This document shows, piece after piece, positions 51,921 to 61,309 of a stretch of 64,000 nucleotides of DNA; the stretch's first letter is position 1; every line of letters begins with the position of its first letter. Under the pieces are notes generated by a model. It saw only the letters and a list, made by a program, of their open reading frames with translations, was not told where the DNA came from and did not search any database. The DNA is taken from NCBI GenBank assembly GCA_947470805.1, contig CANIVU010000016.1:1-64000 (forward strand), given 5' to 3'. This DNA comes from Acidobacteriota bacterium (GTDB taxonomy: Bacteria > Acidobacteriota > Terriglobia > Bryobacterales > Bryobacteraceae). The position numbers and the translations under genes are program-made.

Positions 51921-54791
51921 CTAGCGCTGCACGGCGACGGTAACATCGCTTGGACTAGCTGCGGCGCCGATCTGCACGACGACGGGTTGCGCGCCGGTGG
52001 GTGTGGCGTCAGGCACCTTCACATTGATCTGGAACACGCCGGCGACCAGGCCTGGGGCGGCGCCAGCGTAGAGCACTTCGGCGTCGCGGCCTCCGATACG
52101 AACGGTGACGGGCTGGCGGGGCTTGGGGTAGACGGTGGTGGCCAACTGGCCGTCCTGGCCCACCGGATCTGTAATTCCTTCGCCGGTGCCGTAGAGGATG
52201 ATGACGTTGCCGGGGCGGGCGGCATTAGAGGCCGTGTTGACACTGGAATCCTGGTTGAGAATGGCGCCGGGACCGCGACCGGAGCTGTTGGCGGTGAAGA
52301 GACCGGGGGCGGTGTCGACCACGTTGAGGGTAACGGTGTTGGTGCGCGTCCCGCGGTACTCCACTTGGAGGGCCGTGGTAATCCGGCTGGCGACGGCGTA
52401 GGGGACAATGGCGCTGATCTGGCTGGCAGAGACGTAGACGAGCGGGGCCGGATTGCCATCGAAGAGCACGCGCGTTTCGGCAAGTGTGGTGGCGAGGCGG
52501 CCATTTACGATCTGACTGGAAGTGAGGGTGGAAGGGCCAATGTTCGTACCGAAGATGGTAACGATCAGGCCGGGTGCGACACCGCCCCCGGTAAAGGTGG
52601 CCGCGCTGACAACGCCGTTGTTGGGCACGGCACCGGGGCCGCCGCCGAGTTGGAGCGTGACGTTGACGACCTGGCGCTCGTTGACCGAGGGGTTGTTGAC
52701 CGTGATGGTGCCGGTATAGGATCCAGCGGCGAGGCCGGCGGTGTTGACATCGACCGAGACGGTGGCCGGCCCGGAGGCAGCGCGGGGCGTGGCAGAGAGC
52801 CAGGCGCCGCCCGTGAGGGTGGCGACGTCGATGGTCCAGGCCGGGTTGCCGGTGACGGGGGAGATATTGAAGCTCTGGCGCGCGATGGCCGTGCCGGGGG
52901 TTCCGGTGAAGGACAGGCGGGAGTTGGAGAGGAGGAGCGAGCCGGCGTCGCCGGTGTTGCGGTCCGGTTCGATGATGAGGATATAGCCATTGGAGGCGCC
53001 GGAGAGGCCGCGCTGCTGGGCGCCGGGGACGGTGGGCAGGGAGGCGGAAGTGGTGGTGCCGGCGAGATAGATCTTTCCGCTTGCATCGACAGCCATGGCC
53101 GAGATGGGATCCGACCCGGTGGAGCCGAAGTAGGAAGACATTTGCACCTGATTGCCGGCGGGGTTGAGGCGGAAATAGAAGCCATCGGTTGCGCCGCCGG
53201 CGGTGGGCTGCTGGCCGCTGACGGTGGTGAGGGAGAGCGAGCTGGTCCAGCCGGCGACGTAGACGGAACCTGAGGAATCGATGGAGATGGCGGCGGCGCG
53301 CTCCTCGGATGAACCGCCGAAGAGGGTGCCGAAGGTGATGCCGTCGCCATTGGGAGTGAGCTTGTGGATGAAGAGATCCTGCCCGCCGGTGATGGAGCGT
53401 TGAATGGGGCTGGGCCCGAGAGGCATGTCGTTGGAATTGGTATTGCCGGCGACGGCGACGCTGCCGTCGAGGCCGACGGCGATGGCCTGGACAATCTCAT
53501 TGCCGTTGCCGCCGATGTAGGTGGAGTAGACGAGGCGGTCTCCGGCGGGGGCGATTTTGGTTACGAAGCCGTTTTCGAGGCCGTTGTTGCGGGGTTGGAA
53601 AGAGTTAGAGGTGACGGGATATTGATCGGAGTAGGTGGAGCCGGCGAGGAAGAGATTGCCGGCCGCGTCGATTGCAACGCCGTTCACTTCCTCGCCGAAT
53701 TCGCCGCCGATGTAGGAAGAGTAAACGAGGGCGGCGCCGGTGGGATTGAGTTTGCCGAAGACGGCGGAGGAGGCGTCGGAGGGGCTGCGCTTTGTGGATT
53801 GATAGGCGTTGGCGAGGGGGAAGTTGGTGGAGAGGGAGACGCCGCCGAAGTAGATACTGCCTTGGGAATCGACGGCGATGGCGGTGACTTCGTCGCCTTG
53901 TTCGCCGCCGAGGAGGGTCGTGTAGACGAGGTTGCCGTTGGGGTTGAACTTGGCGATGTAGGCGTCGGAGGAGCCGCGGCGGAGGGTTTGGGCGGCGCCG
54001 TTGGAGACGGGGAGGTTGGAGGAATTGGTTTGGCCGGCGACGTAGATGTTGCCGGAGGAGTCGACGGCGAGGGAGTGGAGGAGTTCGGAGCCGCTGCCGC
54101 CGAAGTAGCTGAGGTAATTGATAGTGGGATCGATGGTGAGTGAGTAAGTGGGGTTGTAGTTGCCGATGTGGAAGCCGATGGTATTGTTGGCGCGGCGTTC
54201 GAAGCGACATTCTATGTTGTGGCGGTAGCCGTTGATCTGTTGATAGGCAATAGGCGCCGGGAGCAGCAGGACGCCGGCGGGGGTGTCGATTTCCAGGTCG
54301 CCGGAGGAGGTGATGCGAGGGGGGTGGTTGAAGGCCAGTGCCGGGAGAGCGGGATTGGCCTGGGGGGCGAGAACGAAGTCGAACTCGACTGCGCCGCGGG
54401 AGCCGTGGAGCAGGAGATCGATGCCGGGATAGACGTTGGGACGGAGGACTTGGCGATAGTTGGGAATATTGTGTTTCCAGGCGTTGGGATTGTTGCCGAG
54501 GAAGAGATTGGTGACGGCTTCGGCCTGATTTTGACCGTGGGCCGGGCCTGGGGTGGCGCCGAGGAAACGGAGAGAGACTGTGGACGTAGCGGTGGCGGAG
54601 GCGAGACGGAAATCGAGACCATCGCGAGTGATTTCCATTCGTCCGCGGGCGTCCCGGGCGAGATAGAGGACCGACGCCGGCGCCTGGCCGCGATTGGCTT
54701 CAAAGAGCGGCGGAGTGACTGGCACCTGGGTGCGGGGCTTCGCCGCGAACAGGGTGAGGGACAAGCTGAAGAGGACCAGTATAGGGCGCAT
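51921..54791 (-). CDS. Large secreted SBBP-repeat protein with TIGR03437 domain
   Basis: 956 residues from ATG 54791 (signal peptide MRPILVLFSLSLTLFAA). The N-terminal ~220 residues are the domain that commonly precedes SBBP repeats (PLFEANRGQAPASVLYLARD). About ten beta-propeller (SBBP) repeats follow, each with a pattern like LAVDSSGNIYVAGQTNSSNLP. Then comes a BACON/Ig-like domain (AWTIDVATLTGGAWLSATP) and TIGR03437 at the C-terminus (PLVYVSASQISAIVPYAVAS). It is probably surface- or periplasm-located. Its function is unknown; its layout is characteristic of Solibacter-type acidobacteria. Confidence 0.88.
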   Translation of the reverse strand: MRPILVLFSLSLTLFAAKPRTQVPVTPPLFEANRGQAPASVLYLARDARGRMEITRDGLDFRLASATATSTVSLRFLGATPGPAHGQNQAEAVTNLFLGNNPNAWKHNIPNYRQVLRPNVYPGIDLLLHGSRGAVEFDFVLAPQANPALPALAFNHPPRITSSGDLEIDTPAGVLLLPAPIAYQQINGYRHNIECRFERRANNTIGFHIGNYNPTYSLTIDPTINYLSYFGGSGSELLHSLAVDSSGNIYVAGQTNSSNLPVSNGAAQTLRRGSSDAYIAKFNPNGNLVYTTLLGGEQGDEVTAIAVDSQGSIYFGGVSLSTNFPLANAYQSTKRSPSDASSAVFGKLNPTGAALVYSSYIGGEFGEEVNGVAIDAAGNLFLAGSTYSDQYPVTSNSFQPRNNGLENGFVTKIAPAGDRLVYSTYIGGNGNEIVQAIAVGLDGSVAVAGNTNSNDMPLGPSPIQRSITGGQDLFIHKLTPNGDGITFGTLFGGSSEERAAAISIDSSGSVYVAGWTSSLSLTTVSGQQPTAGGATDGFYFRLNPAGNQVQMSSYFGSTGSDPISAMAVDASGKIYLAGTTTSASLPTVPGAQQRGLSGASNGYILIIEPDRNTGDAGSLLLSNSRLSFTGTPGTAIARQSFNISPVTGNPAWTIDVATLTGGAWLSATPRAASGPATVSVDVNTAGLAAGSYTGTITVNNPSVNERQVVNVTLQLGGGPGAVPNNGVVSAATFTGGGVAPGLIVTIFGTNIGPSTLTSSQIVNGRLATTLAETRVLFDGNPAPLVYVSASQISAIVPYAVASRITTALQVEYRGTRTNTVTLNVVDTAPGLFTANSSGRGPGAILNQDSSVNTASNAARPGNVIILYGTGEGITDPVGQDGQLATTVYPKPRQPVTVRIGGRDAEVLYAGAAPGLVAGVFQINVKVPDATPTGAQPVVVQIGAAASPSDVTVAVQR

Positions 54792-54904
54792 AGAGGGGAG
54801 AGAAGGAACCAGTATGCTGGCGGACTTCCGACCCGACAAGTGACAGGCGGGATGTCACATGTGAGCGGTGGGCGGGCGGAGGAGTCTGTTAGAATTCAGC
54901 TTCT

Positions 54905-56173
54905 ATGCGACGCCGCGATCTTTTCCTTACCGCCGTTCCTGCCCTGCTCCACGCGCAGGAGAAAGCCCGGAATAACGGGCCCGCCACGATTCGCGCCGTG
55001 GAGATGATTCGCGTGGAGGGCCGGCGGAAGACAGAAGCCGGCGACGCCAAAGGGCAGCACCAGGTGAATCCGCTGCATGTGTATGCCGAACACCGGCCGG
55101 CCGAGTATCACGAGCGAACCAAGGCGGCGGGCGAAGCCAAGGCGACGGCGCTGTACCTGCGGATCACGACGAACGAAGGACCGGAGGGGCTGTATGGGCC
55201 GATCGATCTGGAGGCGGCGATTGTCGTTCATCAACAGTTACGCCCGTTCCTAATCGGCAAGGACGCGCTGGCAGGCGAGACGCTTTGGGACAAGATGTAC
55301 CGGTCCAACCGGCACTCGCGGGCGAGTCTTTTCATGATGGCCATCAGCGCCGTGGACAACGCGCTGTGGGACCTGCGGGGGCGTTACTACTCGACGCCGG
55401 TTTACCGGCTCCTGGGCGGCCCGACGCGCAAGGAAATCGATGTCTACGGGAGCTGCCTGGGACACAGCGTGGAGCCGGACAAGATGCGGATCATCGCCAC
55501 CGAGCTGAAGAAGCAGGGCTATGGGCGGCAGAAATGGTTCATGCCGGTGGGACCTGGCGATGGCGCGGCTGGGCTGCGGAAGAACGTGGAGATGGTGAAG
55601 TTGCTACGTGAGGCGGTGGGACCGGACGCGGACCTGATGTTTGACGCCTTCATGGGCTGGGATTACAACTACGCCATTCAGTGGGCGAAGCAGGTGGAGC
55701 AGTACCGGCCGCGGTGGATAGAAGAACCGTTCCATGTGGACAAGTTGGAGAGTTTCGCCAACCTGCGCCGGGCGACGAGTATTCCGGTGGCGACGGGCGA
55801 GCATTTCTATGGACGCTTTGAGGCGATGCGGTATTTGGCGGCCGGGGCGATCAGCGTGGTGCAGGCCGATCCGGAGTGGTGCGGCGGCGTGAGCGAGTTG
55901 ATGAAGATCTGCCACATTGCGTCGAGCTATGACGCGCATGTGATTCCGCACGGCCATAGCGTGCATGCGTCGATGCATGTGATTGCGGCGCAGTCCCCGA
56001 TGACGTGTCCATTACTTGAATATTTGATCAGCAAGATGAGCAGCTACTACTTCTTTGAGAAGTGGGATCCGAAGCCGGTGAACGGGAAGCTGACGCTGCC
56101 GGAGACGCCGGGATTCGGCATTGTGCTGGACGATGCGAAGATTGAAAAGCGGTCTATCGCTACCTGGGGATAA
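54905..56173 (+). CDS. L-rhamnonate-dehydratase-like enolase superfamily protein
   Basis: 422 residues with a short Tat-like leader (MRRRDLFLTAVPALLHAQ). The enolase fold is evident: AISAVDNALWDLRGR, LMFDAFMGWDYNYA (first metal ligand), RWIEEPF (second), TGEHFYGR (third) and VIPHGHSVHAS (catalytic His). The blocks KWFMPVGPGDGAAGLRKN and PVNGKLTLPETPGFG closely resemble L-rhamnonate dehydratase. That enzyme dehydrates rhamnonate to 2-keto-3-deoxyrhamnonate. Export of such an enzyme is unusual, and the substrate may differ. It is followed after 3 bp by a radical SAM gene. Confidence 0.8.
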   Translation: MRRRDLFLTAVPALLHAQEKARNNGPATIRAVEMIRVEGRRKTEAGDAKGQHQVNPLHVYAEHRPAEYHERTKAAGEAKATALYLRITTNEGPEGLYGPIDLEAAIVVHQQLRPFLIGKDALAGETLWDKMYRSNRHSRASLFMMAISAVDNALWDLRGRYYSTPVYRLLGGPTRKEIDVYGSCLGHSVEPDKMRIIATELKKQGYGRQKWFMPVGPGDGAAGLRKNVEMVKLLREAVGPDADLMFDAFMGWDYNYAIQWAKQVEQYRPRWIEEPFHVDKLESFANLRRATSIPVATGEHFYGRFEAMRYLAAGAISVVQADPEWCGGVSELMKICHIASSYDAHVIPHGHSVHASMHVIAAQSPMTCPLLEYLISKMSSYYFFEKWDPKPVNGKLTLPETPGFGIVLDDAKIEKRSIATWG

Positions 56174-56176
56174 CGA

Positions 56177-57172
56177 GTGGAATCGATTTACTACGTGATG
56201 AGTTGGCTGTGCCACCGGCGCTGCCGCCACTGTTATGAAGATCGTTTTCGGCCATACGCGGGCGAAGAGTTGCGGCAGGTGGTAGACGAGGCGCAGGGTT
56301 CGTTTGCGAAAGTGATTGCGAATTTTCCCGAGCGGATGACGTATCTGGACCCGTCCGTGGGACCGGAGCCACAACAAGGGCGGATTATCCTTGCGGGCGG
56401 AGAGATTCTGCTGGACCCGGTGCGGGAGACGGTGTTGTACCCGGCGCTGGAGTTGCTGCACGCGAAGTACAAAGACCGGGGCGGGGTAAAGCTGATTGTC
56501 CAAACCACCGGAGACACGCTGCGTCCGCGGATGGTGGAGGAGTTGCTGGCGCGCAATGTTTGGATGATCTCGGTTTCCGGCATCGATTCGTTCCACGAAG
56601 GGCTGGAGCAGATCGGCGCGCAGCAGGCGATGGTGGCAAAGTTGACGGCGATGTTTCAGGCAGCGGGGATGACGCCGTTCGACCAGATTGCCGATAAGAC
56701 CGGCGATGCTGGCGGCGCGGGTCCGCACTTTCAGTTTTTCGGCGCCCAGCCGGGAACGTGGATCGGGCAGTTATGGCCGCGCGGACGCGCGTGGACGAAT
56801 GGCATTTCGACGGCGACGCTTGCCGACAATTTTTGCAATCAATGGTCCGGCGGATTGAACTTCCTGCAATACAGGCAGAAGGGATCTGAGGTTTCCGTGG
56901 AGCCAAACGGGAATGTCTACCCGTGTTGCGCGAAGACGAAGAAGCCGATTGGTTCCTTGTTGGAAGAGCCGTTGGAAGCGATGCTGGAACGGCTGCAGGG
57001 GCACCCGGCGTATGAGGCCATATCGATGGGTCATCCGGAGCGGATGGGGATCTCGAAAGGCTGGACAGTAGGGCGGTTTCTGGCTGAATCAACAGTGACG
57101 CGGCCCGATGGCAGTACGTATCAGAACCTGTGCATCGGGTGCGACCGGTTCCACGACGAAGTGCTTATTTAA
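56177..57172 (+). CDS. Radical SAM protein with SPASM-like C-terminus
   Basis: 331 residues. The cluster motif is Cys12-x3-Cys16-x2-Cys19 (SWLCHRRCRHCYED), near the very N-terminus. C-terminal cysteines in PNGNVYPCCAKTKK and NLCIGCDRF could hold one or two auxiliary iron-sulfur clusters, as in SPASM enzymes that modify peptides or activate sulfatases. No precursor peptide gene is visible within the 3-bp gap upstream or in the flanking 1 kb. Substrate unknown. It is coupled to the rhamnonate-dehydratase-like gene and its 3' end overlaps the convergent M16 gene by 8 bp. Confidence 0.8.
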   Translation: MESIYYVMSWLCHRRCRHCYEDRFRPYAGEELRQVVDEAQGSFAKVIANFPERMTYLDPSVGPEPQQGRIILAGGEILLDPVRETVLYPALELLHAKYKDRGGVKLIVQTTGDTLRPRMVEELLARNVWMISVSGIDSFHEGLEQIGAQQAMVAKLTAMFQAAGMTPFDQIADKTGDAGGAGPHFQFFGAQPGTWIGQLWPRGRAWTNGISTATLADNFCNQWSGGLNFLQYRQKGSEVSVEPNGNVYPCCAKTKKPIGSLLEEPLEAMLERLQGHPAYEAISMGHPERMGISKGWTVGRFLAESTVTRPDGSTYQNLCIGCDRFHDEVLI

Positions 57173-58634
57173 AGACGTCTTCCACCGGAACGATGGTGAT
57201 CTGCGACGGCTTCCAGCCGAGCTTTTTGGTGGAGACGATTTTGTCTTCTTCGATGATGTCGCCGGGCTTGGGGGAGTTGTACTTCATCGGTGACGGCGCG
57301 TCGGAGAGGAGCTGTTTCTTCAGGTCTTCGGCGTTGTCGCTGATGGCGACGATCTGCAGGCGGTCTTTGCGAAGGTGTTTGCGGATGGCCTTCTGCACGT
57401 CTTCATGCGTCAACTTTTTCAGCGCGGCCTGGATATAGGCGGTGTATTCGGAAATGCCGTAGGCCTTGCTGTCGATCACGTAGCCGAGTTCGGCGCTCTT
57501 GGTCTTCATGAGCAGATTGACGTTGAGCATCAGGAAGTCGCGAGTGGTTTCGAAGTCGGCTTCGGGGATGCCTTTATCGATGAGGCGTTCCAGCTCGAAT
57601 AGCCCGAGGCGGAGGGCAAAGTGGGCCGTGGGCGGCTCGACGGGACGGATCCAGACCTGGAAGATCTGGCTGCGTCGGAAGAGATTGGGGTCCGGTTCGA
57701 ACTGGAACATGCCGCGCGGGAAGTACTCGATGTAGGAGTAGTCGCCGTAATTGAGACCGCGAATTTCGCGCATGCGTTGATAGAGATTGCCGCCGCTGGA
57801 GCGGTGCGGGCCGAACCAGGTATTGGCAATGAGGAGCGCAGCGAAGTCCGGATGGTTGCGGGTTACGCCGGTGACGAAACCGAAGGAGTAGGCAACGGCG
57901 CGTGTCTTCTTCTGCACGATGGTGACGTGCGTTTCCGTGGGCTGCGCGACGGCGGGCAGTCTTACGGTGGAGGGCTTTCCGGGGGGCAGCGCGGCGAAGT
58001 CTTTCTTCAGGCGTTCCACGAAGCCAGCCGGGTACTTGCCGGCGATGCCGATGGTGAGGTTGGCCTGCGTCAGATGGGCCTTGTAAAAGGCCTGCAGATC
58101 GGCCATCGACATGGATTCGATGGCGGTGAGCGTGCCGAGAGCGTAGTGCTCGTAGGGGTGACCTTTGTAGAGAACGTTGTAGAGCACTTCCTTGCCGAGC
58201 TCTTCGTCGTTGTTCTCGCGCAGGGCCAGACGGAGCGCGTTTTTCTGATCGTCACGGACGCGCTTCAGGTCGTCCTCGCGCCAGCCGGGGGAGAGCAGCA
58301 TGTCGCGAACGAGGCCATAGTAGGTCTCCAGATTGTCGACGTGTGTGGTGCCGGAGAAGACGATCATCTCCTTATCCACCTGGTCGCCAAAACCGGCGGC
58401 CATGGGATAAAACGCGTCGAGGAGTTGCTGGTACGTTTGTGTCTTCGTACCGCTGTTGGAGAGCATGGCGGCGGTGAAAGCGGCGGCTCCGGGCCTGCCC
58501 TTCGGATCGTTGACGGAACCGGCGCGGAAGACGAAGCGGAACTGAATGAGCGGCGATTGACCGGGCATCGCCACGACTTCCATGGCGGGCATGGTGGCAG
58601 TCATGAGGAGGAGGGAGAGAGCAAGCTTCTTCAT
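57165..58634 (-). CDS. M16 peptidase-like subunit lacking the active site
   Basis: 489 residues with a signal peptide (MKKLALSLLLMTATMPAM). It has the M16 fold (FRFVFRAGSVNDPKGRPGAAAF; the C-terminal GGNLYQRMREIRGLNYGDYSY R/Y motif), but the HxxEH zinc motif is replaced by AAFTAAM, so it should be non-catalytic. In mitochondrial processing peptidase and bacterial heterodimers the inactive subunit keeps the R/Y substrate-binding motif, exactly as here. The start overlaps the stop of the active subunit by ATGA (58631-58634). Confidence 0.85.
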   Translation of the reverse strand: MKKLALSLLLMTATMPAMEVVAMPGQSPLIQFRFVFRAGSVNDPKGRPGAAAFTAAMLSNSGTKTQTYQQLLDAFYPMAAGFGDQVDKEMIVFSGTTHVDNLETYYGLVRDMLLSPGWREDDLKRVRDDQKNALRLALRENNDEELGKEVLYNVLYKGHPYEHYALGTLTAIESMSMADLQAFYKAHLTQANLTIGIAGKYPAGFVERLKKDFAALPPGKPSTVRLPAVAQPTETHVTIVQKKTRAVAYSFGFVTGVTRNHPDFAALLIANTWFGPHRSSGGNLYQRMREIRGLNYGDYSYIEYFPRGMFQFEPDPNLFRRSQIFQVWIRPVEPPTAHFALRLGLFELERLIDKGIPEADFETTRDFLMLNVNLLMKTKSAELGYVIDSKAYGISEYTAYIQAALKKLTHEDVQKAIRKHLRKDRLQIVAISDNAEDLKKQLLSDAPSPMKYNSPKPGDIIEEDKIVSTKKLGWKPSQITIVPVEDVFK

Positions 58635-59965
58635 TTGGCTTTCGGTCCGGAGAGGGTAACTACGGTGCGGCCTTCGGCCACGAAATATCTGCGGGCGACC
58701 TCGCGGAGGTCTTCCGGGGTGATCTGGTCGTAGAGCGCGTAGAGGCGGTTGAGGGTCTCCGGCGTGCGGCGGAGCGCGATGGCGCCGGCCATTGCACGGG
58801 CGATCGACTCGCTATTGTTCATCGAGAGGGCAAAGCGGTAACGGAGATTGTTCTTCACCGCGTCCAGGCGTTTTTTCTCCACCAGCGTGTCTTTGAACCC
58901 GTTCAAAGTGGAGACGATGGACTCACGAATGGCATCGACATCCCCTTCCTTCTTCACGCGCGAGTAGACGGTGAAGAGCCCTGGATCGACCTGCGAGTCG
59001 GCATCGCCGGCAATCATATCCACTTTCTGTTCCTGCAAAACCAAGCGCTGGTAGGCGGGCGAGGTGGGTCCGAAGCCGAGGGCGCTGATGATATCGAGCG
59101 CAGCGGAGTGCTTTTCGGTATCGGTATAGGCCGGCACTTTATAGGCGACAGCGAGCCACGGCGGCGTGGCTACGGGCCAGTCGACCTTGGCAGTGCGTTC
59201 GCCCTTCTGCGGCGGCTCAACGGGGACGGCCGCGGTGTAGCTACCGCGTTTCCAGCCGCCCCAATGCTTCTCCACGAGCTCCTTCACGGCGTCCGGCTGA
59301 ATGTCGCCGACGACCACCACGGTCGTATACTCGGGCCGGTAGAAGCGGTCGAAGAACTGTTTGGAATAAGCGTACTGATCGGGCATGGCCTTGATGTCGG
59401 CCAGGAAGCCCATGGTGGTGTGCTTGTAGGTGTGGACGTCGAAGGCGGTGTCCTGGATTTTCTCGGCGAGCTTTGAGGTGGGGGAGGCGGAGTTCTTGTT
59501 GTATTCGCCGTTGACGGCCAGGGCCTCGGTACGGAAGACGGATTCGGAGTAGTCGAGGTTCTGGAAGCGGTCGGCTTCGAGTTCGAGGATGGAGGCGAGA
59601 CTCTGTTTGGAAAATGTGGCGTGATACGCCGTCAGGTCGGCGCTGGTGAAGGCGTTGGTGGCAGCGCCGGCGGCCTTCATGGTGGCTTCCCATTTCTGCG
59701 GCGGGTTCTTCTTGGTACCGCGGAACATGACGTGTTCAAAGAAGTGGGCGAAGCCGCTCTTGCCCGCCTCTATTTCGTTGCGGGATCCGACGTTGACGAC
59801 GACGTAGAGGGCGACGATGTTGGGGTAATCGGTGGGAACGGTGACCAGGCGTAACCCGTTGGGAAAGTCGTGCTGTTGGTAGGGGTAGTCGAATATCTTT
59901 CGCGGTTCGGCGGCGGTCAGCATGCTGAGAGTGGCCAGGAAGAAAGCAACAAGGAAACGGTGCAT
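58631..59965 (-). CDS. M16 zinc peptidase, catalytic subunit
   Basis: 444 residues with a signal peptide (about 1-19). The inverted zinc motif HFFEH (His74-His78) is intact in GFAHFFEHVMFRGT, and the distal Glu lies in ALAVNGEYNKN. The C-terminal half is the second, non-catalytic M16 repeat. It likely forms a periplasmic heterodimer with the product of the overlapping downstream gene and degrades peptides. Confidence 0.9.
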   Translation of the reverse strand: MHRFLVAFFLATLSMLTAAEPRKIFDYPYQQHDFPNGLRLVTVPTDYPNIVALYVVVNVGSRNEIEAGKSGFAHFFEHVMFRGTKKNPPQKWEATMKAAGAATNAFTSADLTAYHATFSKQSLASILELEADRFQNLDYSESVFRTEALAVNGEYNKNSASPTSKLAEKIQDTAFDVHTYKHTTMGFLADIKAMPDQYAYSKQFFDRFYRPEYTTVVVVGDIQPDAVKELVEKHWGGWKRGSYTAAVPVEPPQKGERTAKVDWPVATPPWLAVAYKVPAYTDTEKHSAALDIISALGFGPTSPAYQRLVLQEQKVDMIAGDADSQVDPGLFTVYSRVKKEGDVDAIRESIVSTLNGFKDTLVEKKRLDAVKNNLRYRFALSMNNSESIARAMAGAIALRRTPETLNRLYALYDQITPEDLREVARRYFVAEGRTVVTLSGPKAK

Positions 59966-59977
59966 CCTCCTTCCATT

Positions 59978-61303
59978 TTAGGCATACGGTGGGATGGGAG
60001 CCGCGGAAAAGGGGCCACGTGCTTGTTCCAGGTGGCAGGCTACGGTTAGCAGCGTCTCCTCTTCATAGGGGCGGCCGATCAACTGAATGCCGACCGGAAG
60101 GCCATCGGGGGTGAAGCCGAAAGGCAAGACCAATGCGGGGAAACCGTAAAGATTCCAGGGCGTGGCGGCGGCCATGCTTTCGACGAATGGACCGGGCCGC
60201 TCCCGCTTCCGCCAGGCGGGAATGGCGCATGGCGGGCCAAGCAGCACCGGCACGTCGGCCATCTGCTCCAGCATGGCAACGCGCATTTTGTCGCGAACAG
60301 CCAATTGCGTGACGACTTCGAGGCCGGAGGGTTTGGCGGGTGGCTCGCGCAGCAGTTCCAGACCCGTCCAATGCGCCTTCTCCGGGGCGGTGGCGATAAC
60401 CTGGCGTTTGAGTTCATCGGTCAGCACGTTGAAGAAGAAGTCCCAGACGGCGACGGCGCGTTCCCTGCCTCGCGGGGCGAAGGGTTCGATGGTGTGACCG
60501 AGGCCTGTTAGCGTTTTGGCGGCGGCGTGGACGGCGGCGGTGATGGCGGGGTCGGCTGGTTCTTCCAGCAGGCCGATGCGCAGACGCTGGGGCGGATCGT
60601 CGCGCAGCGGAACGGGCGCGGAGAAGGGATCGCGCGGGTCGTAGCCGGCCAGGACATCGAAGAGGATGCGCACGTCGCGGGCGGTGCGCGCCATGGGGCC
60701 GGCGACGCCAAGCAGCCCGCCGGGATGGGCAATCTCCGGAAAGTGGCCGGCGGCGGAGACGCGGCCTGGCGTGGGTTTCAATCCGACGATGCCGCAGCAG
60801 TGGGCGGGCACGCGGATGGAGCCGCCGCCATCGCTGCCGATACCACCGGCCGAACAACCGGAGGCGATGGCTGCCGCTTCGCCGCCGCTCGATCCGCCGG
60901 CGGTGCGCGCCAGGTTCCAGGGATTGGCGGTCCAGCCAGTGATGGCGTTGTCGGTCTCGTAGTTGGCCAGAAATTCCGGACAGTTGGTTTTGCCGAGAAT
61001 GACGGCGCCGGCGGCGCGGAGGCGAGCGACAGCGGTGGCATCGCGGGCGGCCTTGTGCCCGAGCCGATAGAGGCTCCCGGTGAGCGTGGGAAAGCCTTCC
61101 ATGTCGAAGCTGTCTTTGATGGTGATGGGAATGCCGGCAAGCGGGCCGTCTCCGCCGGTGGGATCTTCAAAGACGCGAACGAACGCGCGAAGGTGCGGAT
61201 CGGCGGCGGCGATACGCTCCTGGTGGGCGCGCAGCAATTCGGCGGGCGAGATTTCGCGGCGACGCAGCGCGTCCCGTTGCTTCTCCAAAGTCCAGTAGTT
61301 CAC
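59978..61303 (-). CDS. Amidase (amidase-signature family)
   Basis: 441 residues. The amidase signature is complete: Lys63 in PITIKDSFD, the Ser-cis-Ser region TAGGSSGGEAAAIASG (138-139), and the nucleophile Ser162 in GSDGGGSIRVPAH. The family includes GatA, but gatB and gatC are absent here and the C-terminal half differs in length, so a stand-alone amidase of unknown substrate is more likely. No signal peptide. Starts 6 bp from the divergent moeA. Confidence 0.85.
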   Translation of the reverse strand: MNYWTLEKQRDALRRREISPAELLRAHQERIAAADPHLRAFVRVFEDPTGGDGPLAGIPITIKDSFDMEGFPTLTGSLYRLGHKAARDATAVARLRAAGAVILGKTNCPEFLANYETDNAITGWTANPWNLARTAGGSSGGEAAAIASGCSAGGIGSDGGGSIRVPAHCCGIVGLKPTPGRVSAAGHFPEIAHPGGLLGVAGPMARTARDVRILFDVLAGYDPRDPFSAPVPLRDDPPQRLRIGLLEEPADPAITAAVHAAAKTLTGLGHTIEPFAPRGRERAVAVWDFFFNVLTDELKRQVIATAPEKAHWTGLELLREPPAKPSGLEVVTQLAVRDKMRVAMLEQMADVPVLLGPPCAIPAWRKRERPGPFVESMAAATPWNLYGFPALVLPFGFTPDGLPVGIQLIGRPYEEETLLTVACHLEQARGPFSAAPIPPYA

Positions 61304-61309
61304 TCCTTC

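Noticed and set aside
51222-53273. 683-codon open frame on the plus strand
   Set aside because: It lies opposite DUF547 and the SBBP-repeat protein, both with signal peptides and recognisable domains; its own sequence is a Gly/Asp/Ala-rich low-complexity product.
60527-61309. Long in-frame extension upstream of moeA
   Set aside because: It runs antisense to the amidase gene and has no MoeA similarity; the MoeA fold starts after ATG 61310.
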